Source: Streptomyces asiaticus
GTDB taxonomy: Bacteria; Actinomycetota; Actinomycetes; Streptomycetales; Streptomycetaceae
Assembly (NCBI RefSeq): GCF_018138715.1
Contig: NZ_JAGSHX010000006.1
Coordinates: 1,240,001 to 1,304,000, forward strand
Length of the DNA: 64,000 nucleotides
Direction: 5' to 3'
Shown here piece by piece: positions 63,780-64,000 of this stretch (position 1 is its first letter; each line of letters begins with the position of its first letter). Below the pieces are notes generated by a model. It did not search any database, was not told the DNA's origin, and saw only the letters and a list, made by a program, of their open reading frames with translations. The position numbers and the translations under genes are program-made.

Positions 63780-64000
63780 ATGGCAATTCACCCCGGCATG
63801 GTTGAACCCCTCGCCGAGCGCACCCGCGATCTGTACGCCGCAGCCGAGCTGCGCCTGTTGGGCATCATCGCTCGGCAGCTCGCCGACGGCCTCGACGCCC
63901 CGGGGTGGGCCGAGCGCAAGCTCACCGCCGTGACTGCCTTGCGCCGTAGCGCACAGGGCGTCGTCGACGAGCTCGGCAAGGCCGTACGGCTCGATGTGTT
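63780..64000 (+). CDS. Phage minor capsid protein-like, N-terminal part (runs off window)
   Basis: An ATG at 63780 opens 73 codons to the window edge without a stop. The start MAIHPGMVEPLAERTRDLYA, then LRLLGIIARQLADGLDAPGW and AERKLTAVTALRRSAQGVVD resembles the N-terminus of actinophage minor capsid (Phage_min_cap2) proteins as I remember them. Normal phage order would place terminase and portal upstream, but instead a divergent hypothetical gene is there. Divergent start spacing is 68 bp. Confidence 0.7.
   Translation, partial: MAIHPGMVEPLAERTRDLYAAAELRLLGIIARQLADGLDAPGWAERKLTAVTALRRSAQGVVDELGKAVRLDV

Overview
This window is a high-GC, GTG/TTG-start-rich actinobacterial chromosome segment, almost certainly from a Streptomyces or close relative. 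The strongest markers are ssgB (a sporulation gene confined to sporulating actinomycetes), the PimA/PatA/PgsA phosphatidylinositol mannoside genes, a long bifunctional RelA, and gene order that matches, as I recall it, the S. coelicolor SCO1495-SCO1541 interval. The same order is largely kept in Mycobacterium (aroC-aroE-mltG-ruvX-alaS; hisS-MBL-ppi-relA-apt-secFD-yajC-ruvBAC-yebC-pdxTS-pimA-pgsA-HIT-thrS).

Layout. 1-8.1 kb (minus strand) carries the shikimate genes aroK (partial), aroC and aroE, then mltG, ruvX, alaS and two small membrane proteins. 8.3-9.9 kb holds rpsD and a divergent DUF2470 gene separated by a DtxR/DmdR-type iron box. 10-12.1 kb has rarA and a VKOR-family protein. 12.3-13.7 kb is a wrecked ABC-transporter/two-component locus collapsed into one chimeric remnant. 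13.7-16.8 kb: hisS, an MBL hydrolase and a divergent cyclophilin. 17-18.2 kb: a DUF349 protein. 18.3-25.3 kb: relA and the yajC-secD-secF-apt group. 25.5-30.6 kb: ruvC-ruvA-ruvB, yebC, pdxT and pdxS. 30.9-34.5 kb: a LemA-like protein and the phosphatidylinositol/PIM operon. 34.7-38.8 kb: two plus-strand genes (an EF-G-like GTPase and a 550-aa membrane protein) sit between pgsA and HIT/thrS. 41.6-44.7 kb: an uncharacterised 401-aa/DUF4365 pair, a DnaQ-like exonuclease and a VOC protein. 45.5-52.2 kb: a probable rhamnogalacturonan/pectin oligosaccharide locus (Tat-exported PL26-like lyase, YesL-like protein, two ABC permeases, solute-binding lipoprotein) with LacI-type palindromes upstream. 52.6-59 kb: TIGR02611 protein, ssgB, CGNR zinc-finger regulator, a 57-aa membrane protein found by direct translation, DsbA-like, GNAT, and pabC-pabB. 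59.1-59.6 kb: a tRNA operon Gly-Cys-Val-Val-Val; two further tRNA-Val(CAC) genes are at 44.9 and 52.5 kb. 59.6-62.8 kb: zinc-ribbon protein, a kinase-like protein with inserted 9-aa repeats, and a cyclase-family hydrolase with an adjacent TetR regulator and a palindrome over its start.

The right end is different. An MFS gene is cut after about 95 codons near 63.22 kb, and the DNA beyond it carries an unrelated hypothetical gene on the minus strand and the start of a phage minor-capsid-like gene running off the edge, so the window stops just inside foreign, probably prophage-derived, DNA.

The most unusual window-wide pattern is that at least nine genes end inside a short tandem duplication that spans their stop codon, with the surplus copy always downstream. 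Apart from this, the collapsed ABC/regulator locus, the iron box and the phage junction, most of the region is conserved backbone. I saw no CRISPR array, intact insertion sequence or obvious undescribed defence system; the DUF4365 pair is the nearest candidate. All family names come from reading the sequence and recalled knowledge; no database search was run.
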